Shown here piece by piece: positions 61,750 to 64,000 of a stretch of DNA of 64,000 nucleotides (its first letter is position 1; each line of letters opens with the position of its first letter). Below the pieces are notes generated by a model. The model did not search any database and was not told the DNA's origin. It was given only the letters and a program-made list of their open reading frames with translations. The translations under genes were made by a program, and so were the position numbers. Origin of the DNA: Agroathelia rolfsii (lineage: Eukaryota > Basidiomycota > Agaricomycetes > Amylocorticiales > Amylocorticiaceae); NCBI GenBank assembly GCA_018343915.1, contig JABRWF010000004.1:2728001-2792000 (forward strand), read 5' to 3'.

Positions 61750-63585
61750 ATGAGTATCTTGTCCGCCGAAGCAATTGTCGCCTCAAAGGTATCTGACATC
61801 GATCAAGCAAACGAGCTTTATGGATCAAGACCTACATCGATTCTTCATCGAACCCCCTGGCGTCCTCCCGTAGCGCGATCTGCGGAGGGTATTTACATCA
61901 ACTTAGAGGATGGAACAAAGTTAGTTGATGCGGTTGGAGGGGCGGCCGTCTCATGTATTGGAATGGGAAATGAAACCGTTAAGAATGCAATCAAGGCGCA
62001 GGTGGACAAATTGCCCTGTTTGTGATTTTTGGGTCGCTTTTATAGGCAAATCTAAGAATATCATTAGATGTTTACAACATGCAGCTCTCGAATGAGCCTG
62101 CAGAAGCTTTAGCATCGCGTCTGATTGCGGATAGCAACGGGGCATTTGCTATGGTTGGCTTCTGCTCAGGTGGATCTGAAGCAGTCGAAGGTGTCATCAA
62201 ACTGGCCAAACAGGTGCAGATGTTCACGGTATTCATTGAATAACACTCAACTCACTATTTAATATCTCAAAAGTATTATCACGAGATAGGACAACCCCAA
62301 AGGCGCAATTTCATTGCTCGTCAACTTTCATATCATGGAAACACCGTCTCTACACTAGCTCTTGCGTATCATCCAGCAAGACGAGCCCCCTACGCAGAAA
62401 TTCTCGATGATCATACATTCCATCACGTATCTCCAGCTTATGCAGCACGATTCCAGAAACCTGACGAAACTGAAGAGCAATATGTTGAGAGACTTCGACA
62501 AGAATTAGAGGATAAATTCATTGCTCTTGGTCCTGATACCGTTATTGGATGTATGCGCACAAATTCGCTCTACAAATTGTCTGCGATGACTTTACTAATA
62601 AATTTCTTCAAGTCATCGCCGAAACTGTTGTAGGTGCAACAACTGGGGCTGTGCCCGCACCAAAGGGCTACTTTAAGGCCATGAAATCTGTTTGTGACAA
62701 GTATGGAGCCCTTTTCATGCTCGACGAGGTCATGTCTGGAATGGGTCGTAGGTCTTGTTGTCTAATCTGGTGTTCTTCTGAAAAGATTGATGATGCGATC
62801 TTTTGCATAGGCATGGGCACGCTGCATGCTTGGGAATCGTTTGGTGATGGTGTAGCACCAGATCTTCAGTCCGTCGCAAAAGGACTCGGTGGAGGGTTTG
62901 TCATTATAATAATCCTGAATATCTCTTATGCAGGCTTACGGATTGACCTATGTTAGATATGCATCCATTGGCGCTATTCTCATGTCCCAGAAAGTCGTGG
63001 ACGGAGTTCGCAGTGGATCAGGATTCTGGAAACACGGACATACGTATGTGTATTCTATCAATATATTCTTGCTTCCCCAACATGACCTCATATATTTGTG
63101 TACGTAGGTATCAGGGCCATCCATTAGCCTGCGCCGCATCTCTCGCAGTCCAGGACGTCATCAAATCTCAGGACCTGCTGGCCAACTGCCGAAAGCAGGG
63201 TGCTTACTTATCCGAACTGTTAAGACACCGCCTCACATCTCCGAATGCACCTGCGGCGCCTTACGTATTTGACATCCGTGGTGGAGGACTCTTCTGGGGG
63301 ATAGAATTCGATTTTGAAACATCCGCCGCCGAGGCTGCTAGCGCCGGAAAACTTGACAGTCAAATTGCCGGATCATTTGCTATGCATGTACAAGCTCGCG
63401 CATTGGAGAACGGACTGGTTATTATGGGCTTCACGGGTGGATCAGACCTCACTGGGACCAAGGGTAGTCACTGTTTACTATGCCCGGCGTATTCGGTCAC
63501 AAAGGAGGAAGTGGAGAAGATTGTCGACTTATTCATTCGGAGCGTAGAGGAGGTTTTGGTTACTGCTCAGCAGTCTAGGAATTGA
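61750..63585 (+). CDS. Class-III PLP-dependent aminotransferase (omega-aminotransferase)
   Basis: Fold-type I aminotransferase that moves an amino group from an omega-amino compound to a keto acid. Exons: 61750-62017, 62068-62213, 62274-62550, 62613-62746, 62811-62895, 62957-63043, 63108-63585. Motifs in order: LVDAVGGAAVSCIGMGN, FCSGGSEAVEGVIKLAKQYY (cofactor phosphate loop), RQLSYHGNTVSTLALAYHPA, FIAETVVGATTGAVPAPKGY, MLDEVMSGMGRMGTLHAWE (Asp that binds the pyridine nitrogen), QSVAKGLGGGYASIGAILMS (Schiff-base Lys in AKG), TYQGHPLACAASLAVQ and FDIRGGGLFWGIEF. It is full-length and intact. The intron before YASIG ends at TATGTTAG; an alternative AG 20 nt upstream breaks the frame. The substrate (beta-alanine, GABA or others) cannot be assigned. 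Confidence 0.94.
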
Positions 63586-63675
63586 TCAGTGCGGAGAAAC
63601 CGAAGGTATCATGGACGAATTCGTTAACAAGGTAAATATACATGTAATGAGCGGATAGAATGAAAACAAGAAGAG

Positions 63676-64000
63676 TTACTCTCGAGATACATAGCAACCC
63701 TGCTCGGGGCTCCAGATGAAGTCATGAGATAGCAGTCGGGTGAGTGTCTGATAAGCATGAGTATTTGCAAAGTGTACACCGGTCCGTGGATCGATATACT
63801 TGGCTGGAAGACCTGTCAATGCACATGTATTCCTGGGGCGGCCTATCAGGAATATATGAATACTCGAAATAAATCCAAGAAAAGATTGATTTACTTAGGG
63901 GCCTTCCTTTTCCTACATAGATGCGAAGTTCATCCCAACGAACATGGTCTCCAAAGAGGGCCTCCATCGTTTGACGCCAGTTAGGCTTTCTCGTGTCCTC
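63676..64000 (-). CDS. VPS72: VPS72/YL1, SWR1 complex subunit, C-terminal part
   Basis: Histone H2A.Z-binding subunit of the SWR1 chromatin remodeller. Two exons are visible: 63895-64000 (continues off the right edge) and 63676-63842. The first gives MEALFGDHVRWDELRIYVGK ending GRPL. The splice uses AG at 63843-63844 and restores SRPRNTCALTGLPAKYIDPR, then TGVHFANTHAYQTLTRLLSH and DFIWSPEQGCYVSRE. This is the YL1 C-terminal domain (CPITGLPAKYRDPxTG motif). A closer AG at about 63835 puts the exon out of frame. Stops of this gene and the aminotransferase are 91 bp apart, converging. Confidence 0.92.

Overview
The window is nuclear DNA from a filamentous basidiomycete, most likely an Agaricomycete with plant-cell-wall-degrading ability. 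The evidence is short (about 45-70 nt) and frequent introns, basidiomycete-specific families (a DUF6534 seven-helix membrane protein, a CDH-type cytochrome domain protein), secreted pectinases and typical fungal housekeeping genes. I cannot name the species. Nearly every gene is split, so I rebuilt exons from splice signals plus family conservation. Several real genes (for example ribosomal protein eL43) have no exon long enough to stand out as an open frame.

Layout. Left arm (1-15.6 kb), sparse and accessory: a secreted CDH-type haem domain protein (partial, runs off the left edge), ribosomal protein eL43, an EXPERA/TMEM97-like sterol-related membrane protein, endopolygalacturonase copy 1, a GC-rich folded segment that may be a non-coding RNA, and a dead Tc1/mariner transposon with both terminal repeats. 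Middle-left (15.6-26.4 kb): a ZIP metal transporter, then four related short-chain dehydrogenases (three apparently intact, one pseudogene) with a PQ-loop transporter among them. Core block (26.6-50.6 kb), dense and housekeeping: cytochrome c haem lyase, CCZ1, a RhoGAP-fold protein, a DUF6534 protein, Ctf4/Mcl1 replisome adaptor, DBP9 helicase, a ZNHIT2-like HIT-finger protein, glycerol kinase and an Sfh5-type CRAL-TRIO lipid transfer protein. Right arm (51-64 kb): a decayed MFS transporter, endopolygalacturonase copy 2 in inverted orientation, SNM1/PSO2 cross-link repair nuclease, a class-III aminotransferase, and the C-terminal end of VPS72/YL1 (SWR1 complex), which runs off the right edge.

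How the genes relate. There is no operon logic. Divergent pairs (DBP9/ZNHIT2, CCZ1/RhoGAP-fold) may share promoters. The two polygalacturonases have corresponding exon structures (including a 12-nt exon) and similarly placed TATA boxes, so they are duplicates separated by about 45 kb of housekeeping genes. The dehydrogenase array shows gene birth and death. I found no clearly new multi-gene system. The most unusual signals are three well-supported GC-AG introns in one window, micro-exons, a RhoGAP fold that seems to lack its arginine finger, a haem lyase with four Cys-Pro haem-regulatory-like motifs, SUMO-interaction-like motifs in the PSO2 N-terminus, and the folded GC-rich segment near 9.6-9.75 kb.
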